64,000 nucleotides of DNA. Origin: Selenomonadales bacterium UBA7018. GTDB lineage: Bacteria; Bacillota; Negativicutes; Selenomonadales; Selenomonadaceae. Shown piece after piece: positions 1 to 8,135 of this stretch (its first letter is position 1; every line of letters begins with the position of its first letter). The DNA is taken from NCBI GenBank assembly GCA_002448305.1, contig DJWY01000030.1, positions 67,253-131,252 on the forward strand, given 5' to 3'. The notes beneath the pieces were generated by a model. The model was not told where the DNA came from, searched no databases, and worked only from the letters and a program-made list of their open reading frames with translations. Both the position numbers and the translations under genes were made by a program.

Positions 1-714
1 GCGATTGCCGCTATGGCTTTCGGCACTGAACAAATTCCGCGCGTTAATAAAATCGTCGGTCCTGGAAATATTTTCGTCACGCTCGCCAAAAAGGAAGTTT
101 ACGGGCATTGCGATATTGATATGCTCGCCGGTCCGAGCGAAATTTTGATTATCGCCGAAGAAAACGCCAATCCGGTTTACGCCGCCGCCGATTTGCTTAG
201 CCAAGCCGAACATGACCCGCTTGCTTGCAGTATTTTAATTACGACCAGCCAAAATTTTGCTCAAAATGTCGCCGCGCAGGTCGATATTCAACTTAAAAAT
301 CTTCCGCGCAGAGAAATTGCAGAGGCGGCGATAAATCGCAACGGTTTAATCGTCGTCGCTGAAAATTTGGACGAGGCGATTGACTTCGCGAATTTTTCCG
401 CGCCCGAACATTTAGAATTGCTGATTCAAGAGCCGTTCGCGCTTTTGCCCAAAATTAAAAATGCCGGCGCGATTTTCTTGGGCGCATATTCGCCCGAACC
501 TCTCGGCGATTATCTTGCAGGACCGAATCACGTTCTGCCCACCGGCGGCACCGCTAAATTTTATTCCGTCCTCAACGTCGAAACTTTCCTCAAGCGCACC
601 AGCCTTATTTCCTACACGAAAAACGATTTGCTAAGCGCGTCCGAAAACATTATCCGCCTCGCCAATTCCGAAGGCTTGACCGCTCACGCTAACGCCATTT
701 CTATCCGACGTTAA
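1..714 (+). CDS. hisD: Histidinol dehydrogenase, 5'-truncated by the window edge
   Basis: C-terminal part (about 237 codons) of HisD, which oxidises L-histidinol to L-histidine with two NAD+ in the last two steps of histidine biosynthesis. The reading frame is open from base 1, so the gene starts upstream of the window; the Met codon at base 13 is internal. Family motifs are clear: KIVGPGNIFVTLAKK, the DMLAGPSEILIIAEE stretch, the AEHDP segment, the SAPEHLEL segment and the GDYLAGPNHVLPTGGTA segment, which contain zinc- and substrate-binding residues. The protein ends normally in a TAA stop. No other his gene follows; the next 480 bases are gene-free. Confidence 0.97.
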   Translation, partial: AIAAMAFGTEQIPRVNKIVGPGNIFVTLAKKEVYGHCDIDMLAGPSEILIIAEENANPVYAAADLLSQAEHDPLACSILITTSQNFAQNVAAQVDIQLKNLPRREIAEAAINRNGLIVVAENLDEAIDFANFSAPEHLELLIQEPFALLPKIKNAGAIFLGAYSPEPLGDYLAGPNHVLPTGGTAKFYSVLNVETFLKRTSLISYTKNDLLSASENIIRLANSEGLTAHANAISIRR

Positions 715-1161
715 AAATATCTTTTATGAGATTTTCCAAATAATATTCCGAAATTTTGCCCCAAAAAGGCAATGCCATTAACTTAAGTGACACGGTAATT
801 AAAGCTCACAGGCGGGGTATAACGACAATTCCGTTGGAAAAGCCGATTGCCTTTCAGCGGATATACGTAATGCTTTATCTGTTCAAGGATTTTTTTGTAA
901 TCTAAAACTCGTCAGCAGTAATCTTGAATGATAGCCGGAACTATTGTAAGCTGAAACAGCGGGTACTGATAACATTAAGAGTACCGTTTGTCATGGAGAC
1001 ATTACTAACTGTAACATTGAAAATGATTGCGCCATCAGTACTAGTGGTACTGTTTATTGTTGCACCTTGAAAGTCAATGTTAAAATTTTAATAATGGGTT
1101 CGATTCGCATACATAATTTATTATATCTTTGTCAATCACTTGTGCATAAAATTTTCTGAAT
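715..1161. other. Gene-free stretch, possibly decayed coding DNA
   Basis: No intact gene is visible. From about 968 to 1090 the plus strand reads without stops as a peptide containing DITNCNIENDCAISTSGTV, which resembles the Asn/Cys-rich rungs of parallel beta-helix surface proteins. It has no start codon or ribosome binding site, and stop codons lie upstream, so at most it is a relic of an adhesin gene. The rest shows no convincing promoter, RNA gene or repeat. Confidence 0.3.
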
Positions 1162-1191
1162 AAAAAAAGCCTATGCCGCTAAGCATAAGTC
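1162..1191 (-). terminator. Rho-independent terminator of the radical SAM gene
   Basis: On the minus strand a 7-bp stem (CTTATGC / GCATAGG, one G-T pair) is followed by seven T residues (A-run at 1162-1168 on the plus strand). It lies just downstream of the stop codon of the radical SAM gene. Confidence 0.75.
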
Positions 1192-1198
1192 CTGAAAT

Positions 1199-2185
1199 TT
1201 ATTTCTGATTAAAATTGCACCACGGCTCGCCGCTCATGAAGTCGCCGCCGTTGTAGCAAGCCGCCCGCGCACGACACCCGCCGCATTTGTTCTTATATCT
1301 GCAAGTGCCGCAATTCCCGCTGTAGTCAAGCGTCCGGAGCGTCTTCAAAATTTTATTCGTCTTCCAAAGTTCGTCAAAAGGAATTTCGCGCACGTCGCCA
1401 AGTTCCATGTTCAAATATGCGCACGGTTGAACTTTGCCTCGCGGACTGATTATGCAATAACTCAAGCCTGCTAAACAACCGCGCTTAAATCGCGTCTTTA
1501 TTCCGAGTTGGTCGGCTATCCTCAAAAATTGCGGGGCGCACGTCGGCTTAAGTTCGATTGAAACTTCCTGTTGCTTGCGCATAATTCGAGTCAAAACATT
1601 TTCGTAACCTTCTGCGCGGAGCGATTCTTCCTCAATCGTCGCCGCTCGCCCCGTCGGTACTAAGAAGAAAAAATGATGAGCCTTCGCGCCAATTTCTACC
1701 GCAAAATCTGTTATCGCTTCCAACTCGTGCTGATTCCAATCCATTACCGTTGTATGAATTTGGAATGGCAAGCCGACTTCAAAGCAATTTTTCATGCCGT
1801 CAACTGCGCCCTGCCACGCGCCCGCGAACGAACGAAATTTATCGTGCTTAGCGGCGTCGAGTGAATCTAAGGAAATGCCCATACCTTTTGCGCCCGCCGC
1901 TTTTAAATCCTTTGCCATTTGCCGAGTTATCAGCGTGCCATTTGTGCCGAAGACTGCGATTAATTTTAAGCGCGTCGCGTGCTCGACCAATTCCAAAATA
2001 TCCGGACGCATTAACGGTTCGCCGCCAGAAAAAATCATTATCTTGAAACCGGCGCGGGCAATTTGATTTAAAAGTTCTTTAGCCTCCGCCGTCGAAAGTT
2101 CTTCTTCAGCTTTGCAACCTGCGTCGCGATAACAATGCGCACAATACATGTTGCAAGCGTTGGTTGTGTTCCATGAGACTATCAA
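1199..2185 (-). CDS. Radical SAM/SPASM protein, NirJ2/AhbD-like
   Basis: A 328-residue radical SAM enzyme. The N-terminal CNMYCAHC motif binds the SAM-cleaving 4Fe-4S cluster, and GGEPLMRP follows in the usual place. The C-terminal SPASM domain carries a Cys-rich motif (CGTCRYKNKCGGCRARAACY followed by a final PWC) for extra Fe-S clusters. The CGGCRARA segment and overall length match the NirJ2/AhbC/AhbD proteins of the siroheme-to-heme/d1 branch, so a role in tetrapyrrole side-chain modification is likely but the exact reaction cannot be read from sequence. The start is TTG at 2185-2183, supported by GGGAGGG about 6 bases upstream. No nirD/ahbAB partner is adjacent. Confidence 0.85.
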   Translation of the reverse strand: MIVSWNTTNACNMYCAHCYRDAGCKAEEELSTAEAKELLNQIARAGFKIMIFSGGEPLMRPDILELVEHATRLKLIAVFGTNGTLITRQMAKDLKAAGAKGMGISLDSLDAAKHDKFRSFAGAWQGAVDGMKNCFEVGLPFQIHTTVMDWNQHELEAITDFAVEIGAKAHHFFFLVPTGRAATIEEESLRAEGYENVLTRIMRKQQEVSIELKPTCAPQFLRIADQLGIKTRFKRGCLAGLSYCIISPRGKVQPCAYLNMELGDVREIPFDELWKTNKILKTLRTLDYSGNCGTCRYKNKCGGCRARAACYNGGDFMSGEPWCNFNQK

Positions 2186-2255
2186 ATTAAATCCCTCCCA
2201 CCAATTTATTCTGACAACGCTAAGATTTTCCTGTCCGATAAAAAATGAAAGTTAC

Positions 2256-2284
2256 TTGAAAAGTAACGATTGATGTTTTATAAT
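2256..2284 (+). promoter_or_regulatory. Sigma-70 promoter of small-peptide locus 1
   Basis: TTGAAA (2256-2261) and a perfect TATAAT (2279-2284) are separated by 17 bp. The predicted start point is near 2291, about 65 bases upstream of the small ORF. The -35 box lies inside the palindrome GTTACTTGAAAAGTAAC (2251-2267), related to other palindromes in the window. Confidence 0.8.
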
Positions 2285-2288
2285 TCGT

Positions 2289-2504
2289 TTGCTTGATGCT
2301 ACGGCAAAGGGCGGTTTTAATCCAAAAGAAAGCCCCCGGAAAGGGGGTGGAGCTGATGTTCACGATTATTTTACGAATCAGCATTCTCGTGATAATAATC
2401 CTCTGGATATTCTCGGGAACAGCCGCCTAAGTCTCACACACTATAGGCGACCAAGTTTTTAACGAAACAACCTATACACGAGGGGCTAAACCGCCTTCAA
2501 GCAA
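2289..2504 (+). repeat. Long-range inverted repeat enclosing the small ORF (5'/3' mRNA pairing)
   Basis: TTGCTTGA (2289-2296) and GGCGGTTT (2310-2317) are exactly complementary, in order, to AAACCGCC (2488-2495) and TCAAGCAA (2497-2504). Because the predicted transcript begins near 2290, its 5' end could pair with its own 3' region just before the terminator. A second hairpin, CCCCC-GGAAA-GGGGG (2333-2347), ends immediately upstream of the ribosome binding site. This matches the folded, translationally inactive form of type I toxin mRNAs; the functional reading is inference. Confidence 0.65.
2356..2430 (+). CDS. 24-residue hydrophobic peptide, candidate type I toxin
   Basis: ATG at 2356 preceded by GGTGGAGCTG; the peptide MFTIILRISILVIIILWIFS ends GTAA and is almost entirely one transmembrane helix with a single Arg. 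Too short for standard gene callers. It has its own consensus promoter (2256-2284) and terminator (2510-2534), and is enclosed by an inverted repeat that would pair transcript ends. I do not recognise a named family. By analogy with Fst/Ldr/Hok-type peptides it may be a membrane toxin controlled by RNA structure and perhaps an antisense RNA; a plausible minus-strand promoter (TTGTTT, 19 bp, TATAGT, around 2443-2473) exists but is weak. An alternative is a signalling or regulatory membrane peptide. Confidence 0.6.
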   Translation: MFTIILRISILVIIILWIFSGTAA

Positions 2505-2509
2505 TCTAA

Positions 2510-2534
2510 GCCTTGCAATTTGCAGGGCATTTTT
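2510..2534 (+). terminator. Terminator of small-peptide locus 1
   Basis: Seven-base-pair hairpin GCCTTGC / GCAGGGC with loop AATTT (2510-2528), followed by ATTTTT. It ends the predicted 245-nt transcript and faces trpG, whose stop codon is at 2562. Confidence 0.8.
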
Positions 2535-2561
2535 GTTTACTACATTTAAATTATAATCTAC

Positions 2562-3140
2562 CTAAAGTATTTTTGCAAGCTCTAGAAAATTTTTCATCAT
2601 AAGGCGACCTTGCGGCGTCAAAATGGATTCGGGGTGAAATTGAATTCCTTCCACGTCAAAAACTTTATGACGAACGCCCATAATCGTGCCGTCGTCAAGC
2701 TCGCTCGTAATTTCTAAACAATCGGGCAAAGTTTCGCGCTCGATAATCAACGAATGATAACGCCCGACTTCCACGCCCTGTTCAAGTCCGCGATAAAGTC
2801 CTTTGCCGTTATGAATCAGCCGCGACGTTTTGCCGTGAACGACTTCATTAGCGCGAATAATTTTCCCGCCGAAAACTTCGCCTATCGCCTGATGTCCTAA
2901 GCAAATGCCTAAAATCGGCAACTCGCCTTTAAGCTCGGCAATCAACGTTTCCGAAATGCCCGCGTCACTCGGTACGCCAGGTCCAGGCGAAATTATCACG
3001 GCTGAAAAATTTCTTACTTCATCGACCGAAATTTTATCGTTGCGCACGACTTCGACCGCCGCGCCCAATTCCGACATAAGCTGATAGACATTGTATGTAA
3101 ATGAATCGTAGTTATCAAGGAGCAAAATTTTATTAGTCAT
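2562..3140 (-). CDS. trpG: Anthranilate synthase component II / PabA-type glutamine amidotransferase
   Basis: A 192-residue class I glutamine amidotransferase that supplies ammonia to TrpE (in many Firmicutes the same subunit also serves PabB). The sequence begins MTNKILLLDNYDSFTYN; the oxyanion strand (ISPGPGVPSDAG), nucleophile elbow GICLGHQ and the His-Glu pair in GIQFHPES are all present. The ATG at 3140-3138 is chosen rather than an in-frame upstream codon because GAGGAGG lies 9 bases before it, and its first 8 bases overlap the end of trpE, indicating translational coupling. No further trp genes follow in the window. Confidence 0.95.
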   Translation of the reverse strand: MTNKILLLDNYDSFTYNVYQLMSELGAAVEVVRNDKISVDEVRNFSAVIISPGPGVPSDAGISETLIAELKGELPILGICLGHQAIGEVFGGKIIRANEVVHGKTSRLIHNGKGLYRGLEQGVEVGRYHSLIIERETLPDCLEITSELDDGTIMGVRHKVFDVEGIQFHPESILTPQGRLMMKNFLELAKIL

Positions 3141-4626
3141 TGTTCTCGACCTCCTCGACGACTTCAAAGAGTGCCTTAGCTTTCTGCAAAAATTCGCGGT
3201 ACTCGTTTAGCGGAATGGAATCGGCGACAATGCCCGCGCCAGTCTGAATCACCGCTTCAGAGTCGTTATCAATGCGCAAAGTCCTAAGCGTTATGCACAT
3301 ATCCATATTGCCGCAAAAATCCATGTAACCGACCGTTCCCGCATAAGATTTTCTGCGCACCGGCTCCAGTTCATGAATAATTTCCATAGCGCGCAGTTTA
3401 GGCGCACCGCTGACGGTTCCCGCCGGAAATGTCGCCTTCAAAACGTCAATCGGCAAAAGATTTTCTTTCAACGTTCCGACAACGCTTGAAACCATATGCA
3501 TAACGTGGCTAAAATATTCGACTTCACGAAGTTTATCAACTTTGACGGTGCCTGCCGCAGAAATTTTGCCCAAATCATTTCGCGCCAAATCGACAAGCAT
3601 TGAATGTTCAGCGCACTCCTTAACGTCGGCTTTGAGTTCGGCGGCAAGGATTTTATCTTCGTCGGGATTGACGCCGCGCCGCCGCGTTCCGGCAATCGGA
3701 TAGGTGTAAACTTTCCGCCCCGCGACTTTAACCAACATTTCGGGCGACGCGCCAACTAATTTCACGCTACCGAAATTCAGATAAAACATATAGGGCGACG
3801 GATTGACTTGGCGGAGCTTGCGATAGAAAAGGAAAGTGGGCTTAGAAATTTTAGCGCGGAATTGCTTGCTGGGCACGACTTGAAAAATATCGCCCGCGAA
3901 AATGTATTCCTTAGCGCGTTCGATAGCCGCTAAAACTTCGGGCGGAGCTTCGCCGTATTTAGCCATGAAATTAATCGGTTCGTGTGGAAATTTTTCGGGC
4001 GCAGAAATTTTGAGCGACGAGGAAATTTTATTGGCAATTTCATTCATGCGCGTTGAAATGTCAACGTAGAGTTCGGGCAGATTTTTATTCTTAACGTCGG
4101 CAAGATAAATCAGCCGCGCAGAATTTTTCAGGGCGTCTAGGACGAGCATAACGCGGCAAATCATGAACTGCCCTAAAAGTTCTTCGTCGCCGAGTTCAAG
4201 CCCGCGAATCCTATCGAACGTCGCGGCAATTTCAAAGTTAAAATAGCCGACCATGCCTCCATTAGCTAGCGGCAAATTTTTATCCAAGTTGGCGGGCTTA
4301 TATCGCGCCATAAATTTTTTAATCGCGCTGACGGGGTCGCCGTCAATGCATTTCATTAAGTCGCCGTCGCGAATCATCAGCTTTGACTTGAAAACTTGCA
4401 ACTCAATGAAAGGTTCCGCGCCGATAAATGAAAATCGCCCGAAAGCCTGTTGCGTGGTGTCGACCGATTCAAGAATAAAGCCACGACCGTTTTCGACCAG
4501 TTTATAAAAAAGCGAAACGGGCGTATCTAAATCGGTGCTGATATTGGCAGTCACGGCGATTAAATTTGAACTTTGCGCGAAGGTCTGGAACTCTTCGAGC
4601 GTCGGGGAAATTTTTAACAACTTCAT
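3133..4626 (-). CDS. trpE: Anthranilate synthase component I
   Basis: A 497-residue chorismate-utilising enzyme converting chorismate plus ammonia to anthranilate, the first committed step of tryptophan synthesis. The N-terminal region (TDLDTPVSLFYKL ... FILESVD ... GRFSFIGAEP) is TrpE-like rather than PabB-like, and the catalytic domain has SPEMLVKV, PIAGTRRRG, EHSMLVDLARND and the PAGTVSGAPKLRAMEIIHEL block. Start: ATG at 4626-4624 with AGGGA upstream; an adjacent GTG (4629) lies too close to the ribosome binding site. Its promoter overlaps the divergent addB promoter. I see no leader peptide or T-box in the 77-bp gap, so any attenuation is not evident. Confidence 0.96.
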   Translation of the reverse strand: MKLLKISPTLEEFQTFAQSSNLIAVTANISTDLDTPVSLFYKLVENGRGFILESVDTTQQAFGRFSFIGAEPFIELQVFKSKLMIRDGDLMKCIDGDPVSAIKKFMARYKPANLDKNLPLANGGMVGYFNFEIAATFDRIRGLELGDEELLGQFMICRVMLVLDALKNSARLIYLADVKNKNLPELYVDISTRMNEIANKISSSLKISAPEKFPHEPINFMAKYGEAPPEVLAAIERAKEYIFAGDIFQVVPSKQFRAKISKPTFLFYRKLRQVNPSPYMFYLNFGSVKLVGASPEMLVKVAGRKVYTYPIAGTRRRGVNPDEDKILAAELKADVKECAEHSMLVDLARNDLGKISAAGTVKVDKLREVEYFSHVMHMVSSVVGTLKENLLPIDVLKATFPAGTVSGAPKLRAMEIIHELEPVRRKSYAGTVGYMDFCGNMDMCITLRTLRIDNDSEAVIQTGAGIVADSIPLNEYREFLQKAKALFEVVEEVENND

Positions 4627-4651
4627 CACTTCCCTAAATTTTTTCGCGCCG

Positions 4652-4683
4652 ATTATACCATAAGTAGAAAATTTTTGTATAAT
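4652..4683. promoter_or_regulatory. Divergent -10 elements for trpE and addB
   Basis: The plus strand has TATAAT at 4678-4683 (addB, ATG at 4704). The minus strand has TGG-TATAAT, an extended -10, at 4657-4652 (trpE). Neither has a good -35 box. The two promoters overlap in a 77-bp gap, so the genes may interfere with one another. Confidence 0.55.
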
Positions 4684-4703
4684 AAATATGAGGAGTGATT
4701 TAA

Positions 4704-7700
4704 ATGTTGGAAGTGATAATCGGGCGAGCGGGCACGGGCAAAACTTTTGAGTGCTTGCGGCAGGCGAAAGAAATTTTAGAACGCGAGCCGCTCAAGACCG
4801 AAATAATTTTCCTGTTGCCGGCGTATCAAACGTATCGGGCGGAATTGGAGCTTGCGGCGTTGACGGGCGGGGCGTTCAATACGCGCATGAATAGTTTCAA
4901 TCGTTTTGCCCGACAAATTTTGGACGAAATCGGCGGCGGCTTAATCCCGCGCATATCGGAAATAGGGCGGCGGCTTTTGCTCAGGAAAATTTTACTCAAG
5001 CGAGACAAGGCAGGCGATTTAAAATATTTCGTGCGAGCGGCTAAGCAACATGGCTTTGCAGAAATTTTATCGAAGGAGCTAAAGGAACTTCGGACGTATT
5101 CAATAGACGCGGAAAAAATTTCGGAGGCGGCGGACAAAGTCGAAAGCGACGAACTCAAGGATAAACTTCGCGACTTGGAACTTTTGACGGAAGATTTTAA
5201 AGTGGCAATGGCGGACAAACTCACCGACGACGAAAATTTACTTGAGCGGGCGGCGGAATTTATGGAGCAATCGCCGACAATCGCCAGCGCGGAAATTTTT
5301 ATCGACGGATTTATTTTCTTCGACCCGCAGCAGAGAAATTTTCTGGGGAAATTGTTCGCGTGCGCTAAGAACGTTCATATAACTTTGCCAATGGATACCG
5401 ACCTAAACAGCCGCGAAAATGTTTTGGAAGTCGGGCTATTCAATCGGTCGTCGAAAACTTTCCACACGCTTAAAAATATGGCGGCTGAAGTCGGCGTAGA
5501 ATTCAGAATCACGCGCCTTGATATCTCGCGCAGATTCAAATTCGAGTCGTTGAAAATTTTGGAGCAAAGATTATTCGATTACAAGCCGAAAAGTTTTGAC
5601 AATGCGACGGGCTTTAAAATCGTTGAAGCAGTCAACAAGCGGGCGGAAGTTGAATCAGTCGCTAGGGAAATTCTGCGATTAGTCAAAAAAAATTATCGCC
5701 TACGCGACATAGGAGTTTTGGCGCGTGACGAAAGCTATTTCACGCTGATAAAGCCGATATTTGAAATGCACGCGATACCGTACTTTGTCGACACGAAACG
5801 GGCGGCGGCTCATCACCCGCTAGCGGAATTAATTCGTTCTTCATTGGAAGTCCTGCGCGGTTGGCGACGCGAAGCGGTTTTCAGATGTTTACGGACGGGC
5901 TTTTTTGGCGTGACGCAAGAGGAAGTTGACTTACTAGAAAATTACGTAATCGAGTTCGGGATAAAGGGCGCGGCAAATTGGCAACGCGATTGGGATTTAA
6001 GACGGGTAAAATTTTTGGACGCGCCGCAACGCCCTGCCGATTCAGCGGAAATTGAACAACTGGATACAATCAACGCGATTAGGAAAAAAGCAGTCGCTCC
6101 GCTGATAAATTTCTCCGTAGCAGTAAAAAATACCAATCAAGAAGTACTCGCGCTGACAACAGCACTTTTCAACCTTTTGGAAGAACTTAGCGTTCACGAG
6201 AAATTAGCAGAATGGTCGCAAGCGGAAGAACTGCGCGGAAATTTGGCACTGTCGAGAGAACATTTAAAAATCTGGGATGACGTTATAAATTTATTTGAGC
6301 AAATCGTTGACGCTCTGGACGAAGAGACAATCACGCGCCCCGAATTTGAATCGATAATCGGCGAAGGGCTTGAGGCGTTGGAAATGTCGCTAATTCCGCC
6401 GGGACTTGATGAAATAACGGTCGCGCAGTTTGAACAGAATTCGCTGCAAAATTCGCGAGCAATATTTATTTTAGGCTTCGACGATGGAAACTTCCCACGC
6501 AAGGTCGGCGAGAAAAATTTACTAAGCGACGCGGACAGAGTAAAAATCAGCGAAACAGGCTTAGAAATATCTTTAGGCGGCAAGGAAAGTTCGCTAGCGG
6601 AGAAATTTTTAATCTATCGCGGGCTGACAGAAGCGCGAGAAATTTTGCAAATTTCATATCCGATAGCTGACGCCGAAGGCAAAAAAATTTCCGCGTCGTC
6701 GCTACTTAGCCGGATACAAAAAATTTTCCCGAACATCGCGACGGAAAAAGTTGAGCTTGACGTTCTTCAAAATTTGGGCAGCGAGCTTGACTTCGCGCCG
6801 AATGAAAAAATTTTATCGGAAGAGACCGCGAAGAGACTTTACGCTCCCGCAAAAAAAATTCGCGCAGATGTCACGCGCTTTGAAAATTTCAATCAATGCC
6901 CATTCAAATATTTTGCGAAGTTCGGCTTGGGCTTAGATGAGCGCGTAGAATATAAAGTTCAAGTGCCCGACATTGGAAGCATACTTCATGCGGTCATGAG
7001 CCGATTTGGTCGCGATTTGAAAGAAGAAAAGCGGCAATGGGCTACAGTCAATCCGGTTGAGCTTAATGGTCGCGTTGAAAAAATTATAGACGAGTTGACG
7101 CCGCGTCTGCACAACAAAATTTTGCTTAGCACGAAAACTTTAGAGCACCGCCGCGAACGCATAAAAAAAGTTGCGGTTGAATCATTAACGCGGCTTATTG
7201 AGTTGGATAAAGTCAGCGAATTTCACCCGCAAATTTTCGAGTCGCGTTTCGAGAGTGCTAAGGAAATTTCAGACGTTGAAATAAATTTGAGCGGGCGTAT
7301 TGACCGAATTGATTTAAGCGGCGACGGCAAATATTTTCTGATTATCGATTACAAGACGGGCAAGGCGAGTGTTAGTTTGAAGAAAATTTTCAGCGGGCTT
7401 AGCTTGCAACTTGTGATTTATCTTGGTGCGGCGAAAAATCTTTCCGAAGTCGGCGAGCGCGAGCCAGGCGCAATGCTTTATTGTCTGCTAAAAATTCCGA
7501 ATAACAGCGGCAGAACCGATTCTGACGCGGCAACCGAAGCCGATAAGGAATTGAAAATGCCTGGACTGATTCGCGTTGACGAGGAGATTAAAAACGCCGT
7601 TGACAGCACAGGCGATTTTGTCAATCTCGACAAGAAAAATTTGATAGGTCGCGCAGATTTTCAGACGGTTATCAGCTACGCGGAAAAACTTTTGGAGACT

Positions 7701-7922
7701 ACTGCCGAGAAAATTTTGAGCGGTTGTATCGAAGTCAAGCCCGCGAAATTTTCTGCCGACGATGACGCTTGCAAATATTGCCTGTACTCCGCGCTTTGCA
7801 CCTTCGACCGCGCAGTTAATGAAACTTTGGAGCCGCCAAAAGGGAAGCCTGAAGAAATTATTAAGGCAATGAATGACGCCCTTCAAAATAATTTGCAATT
7901 TGACAATGTAGCGAGTTTGTGA
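4704..7922 (+). CDS. addB: Helicase-nuclease subunit AddB
   Basis: A 1072-residue AddB/RexB subunit of the AddAB (RecBCD-like) double-strand-break processing complex. It opens with a P-loop, GRAGTGKT (residues 7-14). The C-terminal PD-(D/E)XK nuclease has IIDYKTGK (D882, K884). The four cysteines of the AddB iron-sulfur staple are all present: C732 in NQCPFKYF, then C1023-x2-C1026-x5-C1032. Start ATG with GAGGAG 8 bases upstream. The usual partner addA does not follow; the next element is the small-peptide locus 2. The middle of the protein is divergent, as is usual for AddB. Confidence 0.92.
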   Translation: MLEVIIGRAGTGKTFECLRQAKEILEREPLKTEIIFLLPAYQTYRAELELAALTGGAFNTRMNSFNRFARQILDEIGGGLIPRISEIGRRLLLRKILLKRDKAGDLKYFVRAAKQHGFAEILSKELKELRTYSIDAEKISEAADKVESDELKDKLRDLELLTEDFKVAMADKLTDDENLLERAAEFMEQSPTIASAEIFIDGFIFFDPQQRNFLGKLFACAKNVHITLPMDTDLNSRENVLEVGLFNRSSKTFHTLKNMAAEVGVEFRITRLDISRRFKFESLKILEQRLFDYKPKSFDNATGFKIVEAVNKRAEVESVAREILRLVKKNYRLRDIGVLARDESYFTLIKPIFEMHAIPYFVDTKRAAAHHPLAELIRSSLEVLRGWRREAVFRCLRTGFFGVTQEEVDLLENYVIEFGIKGAANWQRDWDLRRVKFLDAPQRPADSAEIEQLDTINAIRKKAVAPLINFSVAVKNTNQEVLALTTALFNLLEELSVHEKLAEWSQAEELRGNLALSREHLKIWDDVINLFEQIVDALDEETITRPEFESIIGEGLEALEMSLIPPGLDEITVAQFEQNSLQNSRAIFILGFDDGNFPRKVGEKNLLSDADRVKISETGLEISLGGKESSLAEKFLIYRGLTEAREILQISYPIADAEGKKISASSLLSRIQKIFPNIATEKVELDVLQNLGSELDFAPNEKILSEETAKRLYAPAKKIRADVTRFENFNQCPFKYFAKFGLGLDERVEYKVQVPDIGSILHAVMSRFGRDLKEEKRQWATVNPVELNGRVEKIIDELTPRLHNKILLSTKTLEHRRERIKKVAVESLTRLIELDKVSEFHPQIFESRFESAKEISDVEINLSGRIDRIDLSGDGKYFLIIDYKTGKASVSLKKIFSGLSLQLVIYLGAAKNLSEVGEREPGAMLYCLLKIPNNSGRTDSDAATEADKELKMPGLIRVDEEIKNAVDSTGDFVNLDKKNLIGRADFQTVISYAEKLLETTAEKILSGCIEVKPAKFSADDDACKYCLYSALCTFDRAVNETLEPPKGKPEEIIKAMNDALQNNLQFDNVASL

Positions 7923-8022
7923 TAAATTTTTCTTAAATTAAGTAGTAAATGCAGTGGCAGGTCGTTGGTAATGCACCGACTCCCCCTACTCGATTTAAAT
8001 AAGTTACTTGAATCTTTGGAAG

Positions 8023-8047
8023 AAGCCGTATAGCAGACGGCTTTTTT
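8023..8047 (+). terminator. Plus-strand terminator inside small-peptide locus 2
   Basis: AAGCCGT (8023-8029) pairs with ACGGCTT (8037-8043), followed by a T run to 8047. It points opposite to the peptide gene, so it ends either the addB transcript or a short antisense RNA of about 100 nt complementary to the 3' part of the peptide mRNA. Confidence 0.8.
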
Positions 8048-8057
8048 CGTTCCTAAA

Positions 8058-8135
8058 TTACTTCAGGAACGTGAGCAACGCTAGGACGGTCTGAATTAAG
8101 CTAAGTACTAAGTACAGCCAATTAAAATTATCCAT
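8058..8135 (-). CDS. 25-residue hydrophobic peptide, candidate type I toxin
   Basis: ATG at 8135-8133 preceded by GAGGGGGTGATGTT. The peptide starts MDNFNWLYLVLSLIQTVLAL and ends LTFLK: a short polar N-terminus, one transmembrane helix and a C-terminal Lys. It is too short for usual gene callers. Its promoter (8218-8190), ribosome-binding-site hairpin, long-range inverted repeat and an opposing terminator give the same plan as the peptide locus at 2.3 kb although the sequences differ. A hairpin GTTCCT/AGGAAC (8054-8072) spans the stop codon. Membrane-acting type I toxin is the leading guess; the length and composition also resemble holin-like toxin peptides. No family is recognised with certainty. 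Confidence 0.6.
   Translation of the reverse strand: MDNFNWLYLVLSLIQTVLALLTFLK

Noticed and set aside
3141..3167. Upstream start of trpG
   Set aside because: It lies within trpE and lacks a ribosome binding site; the start at 3140 has GAGGAGG at good spacing.
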